Of a DNA stretch of 64,000 bases, positions 63,039 through 64,000 are shown in pieces. The notes under the pieces were generated by a model. That model worked only from the letters and a program-made list of their open reading frames with translations. It ran no database searches and was not told the DNA's origin. The DNA comes from Aquimarina brevivitae (GTDB lineage: Bacteria > Bacteroidota > Bacteroidia > Flavobacteriales > Flavobacteriaceae), in assembly GCF_004216895.1 (NCBI RefSeq), contig NZ_SGXE01000002.1, forward strand, positions 496,001-560,000, in the 5' to 3' direction. The translations under genes were made by a program, and so were the position numbers. Each line of letters begins with the position of its first letter. Position 1 is the first letter of the stretch.

Positions 63039-63593
63039 CTAAATCTCTTTGAATTTGCCTTGTTTAAAGAAACCATTTCCTTTATTGTGTATGGTACACT
63101 TAGATAATTTTTCAGATAGGGTTAATAACGTATTAAAATCCTTGGGGTTATCACAATCCACAAAAATCTCTTCAATCCCAGTAATGCTCAAATCTTTTAG
63201 ATCACTACCGCTAATCTCGGTTTCGTGGATTTGAAGTGATTTTAAATTAGGCATTTGGTTAAAATAAACGATGCTTTTTGCAGTAATATACGTTTCCTTT
63301 AATCGTAGGTGTTTTAAATTATTAAGTTTTGTAAGGTGAACTATGCCCAGATCGCTAATGGAGGTGAAGGTGAGATTTATGTTTTCTAGTCCACTACAGT
63401 CACCTATAAACTGTAAACCGTAGTCGGTAATATTAGTACCATTTAAAGAAATAGAGGTAAGGTTAGGAAATAGTTTAAGTTTTTTAAGTTCTTTCATATC
63501 TTCAATTTCTTTATACAAGGATTGAAAAGAAAAATGTGTAATATTCCTTTTAAAGCTTTCATCACAAATCGTGATACGTTCTTTATTGCGCAT
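63039..63593 (-). CDS. Leucine-rich-repeat protein
   Basis: The protein has 184 residues with no signal peptide. Five or so LRR units of about 23 residues are visible: LKLFPNLTSISLNGTNITDYG, IGDCSGLENINLTFTSISDL, LTKLNNLKHLRLKETYITAK and FNQMPNLKSLQIHETEISGS. The LxxLxLxxTxItdxgl pattern is that of cysteine-containing-like bacterial LRRs. It probably binds protein partners in the cytoplasm. It starts 4 bases after the stop of the upstream truncated gene and is co-transcribed with it. Confidence 0.8.
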   Translation of the reverse strand: MRNKERITICDESFKRNITHFSFQSLYKEIEDMKELKKLKLFPNLTSISLNGTNITDYGLQFIGDCSGLENINLTFTSISDLGIVHLTKLNNLKHLRLKETYITAKSIVYFNQMPNLKSLQIHETEISGSDLKDLSITGIEEIFVDCDNPKDFNTLLTLSEKLSKCTIHNKGNGFFKQGKFKEI

Positions 63594-63597
63594 TAAC

Positions 63598-64000
63598 CTA
63601 TTGGTTTTTTACTATTGTTGCTGCTGCCGTATTCAGCGTAAGCGTATAGGTTTCTCCAGACATAAAGTTAGCGCAGGTATATACAACAGTCTCTTTGGTT
63701 GGTTCTTTATCGTTTTGTGCTTCAATGGAAAACAAGCAGCTTTCTTTTATATAACGCTCTTTCTCTTGGAGTGTGTTAGTTTTATCAAAGTTTAGTGCGA
63801 TGAAGCCACTCTCAGTACCCGCTGCGCATCTACCTTTACCAGTAGTGTTTGATCGATAGTTGTATGCTAAGATGATAGTTGTAGGGGAACTCGCTATAAT
63901 TTCATACTCCCAGTTATCAGCACCTATAAAACTTAGATCTAATCCACCATTTCCAAAAAGTAGGTATTTTTTGGATTTTCTAATTTCCAGGTCTTGATCA
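63598..64000 (-). CDS. Hypothetical protein, 3' part (5' end outside window)
   Basis: The minus-strand frame is open from the window end to a TAG at 63600-63598, giving the last 133 residues. The sequence is beta-rich: DQDLEIRKSKKYLLFGNGGL, DNWEYEIIASSPTTIILAYN, GTESGFIALNFDKTN, and it ends SGETYTLTLNTAAATIVKNQ. Four Cys occur (GRCAAG, ESCLF, YTCANF among them). No family recognised. The gap to the LRR gene is 4 bases, so the two form one operon. Confidence 0.7.
   Translation of the reverse strand, partial: DQDLEIRKSKKYLLFGNGGLDLSFIGADNWEYEIIASSPTTIILAYNYRSNTTGKGRCAAGTESGFIALNFDKTNTLQEKERYIKESCLFSIEAQNDKEPTKETVVYTCANFMSGETYTLTLNTAAATIVKNQ

Noticed and set aside
63571-63795. Plus-strand frame of 74 codons near the window end
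   Set aside because: It is antisense to the truncated minus-strand gene at 63598-64000, which has a longer open frame and sits in an operon with the LRR gene.

Overview
The window looks like a chromosomal segment of a marine-type member of the Flavobacteriaceae (Bacteroidota). The DNA is AT-rich, and it carries many Bacteroidota hallmarks: TonB receptors with STN and carboxypeptidase-regulatory domains, FecR/ECF-sigma pairs, DUF4249 and DUF4252 proteins, type 9 secretion sorting tails, a short SRP RNA and TAnnTTTG promoter boxes. The genus cannot be fixed from the sequence alone. No tRNA, rRNA, CRISPR array, insertion sequence, integrase or phage module was seen.

Layout. 1-7.2 kb: the 3' part of carB, a stand-alone sorting-domain protein, a YceI / DUF5777 barrel / cytochrome c lipoprotein module, and an rmuC-led minus-strand operon ending in a hotdog thioesterase. 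7.2-13.9 kb: a secreted Ig-like protein, then a vitamin B12 uptake locus (btuF-like, btuC-like and btuD-like on minus) divergent from a cobalamin riboswitch that precedes a BtuB-type receptor. 13.9-21.1 kb: an S41 peptidase lipoprotein, an ECF sigma / membrane protein / two DUF4252 cluster, purB, a CPBP protease, a small helical protein and a sirtuin. 21.5-25.9 kb: signalling genes, namely a LytTR regulator whose receiver has Glu at the phosphoacceptor position, a 63-residue repeat lipoprotein, and a TPR histidine kinase with its response regulator. 26-38 kb: mostly housekeeping (TrmH-type methyltransferase, DEAD-box helicase, glutamine cyclotransferase, SRP RNA, SDR, transaldolase-like protein, ABC-F protein) plus a TetR / GMC oxidoreductase divergent pair.

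38-45 kb: a cell-surface signalling block with an ECF sigma factor, two related lipocalin-like lipoproteins around a 56-codon FecR-like fragment, a small outer-membrane protein, a full FecR, an STN-type TonB receptor and a DUF4249 lipoprotein. 45-54 kb: small membrane genes, pheT, a TlpA-like lipoprotein and pta-ackA. 54-58 kb: an orphan Cys-rich double-glycine-type peptide, a nitroreductase and a secreted multidomain endonuclease.

The most unusual unit is 58140-59786, a tight four-gene operon. It encodes a 93-residue two-TM protein, a one-TM coiled-coil protein with a C-terminal alpha/beta-like domain, a 124-residue two-TM protein with a coiled tail, and a 110-residue protein that I read as a stand-alone prokaryotic YEATS domain. 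It has the look of a membrane-anchored sensing or defence cassette with no recognisable enzymatic effector. The window closes with corA, two paralogous small secreted proteins, a minimal MscS channel, a leucine-rich-repeat protein and a gene cut by the window end.
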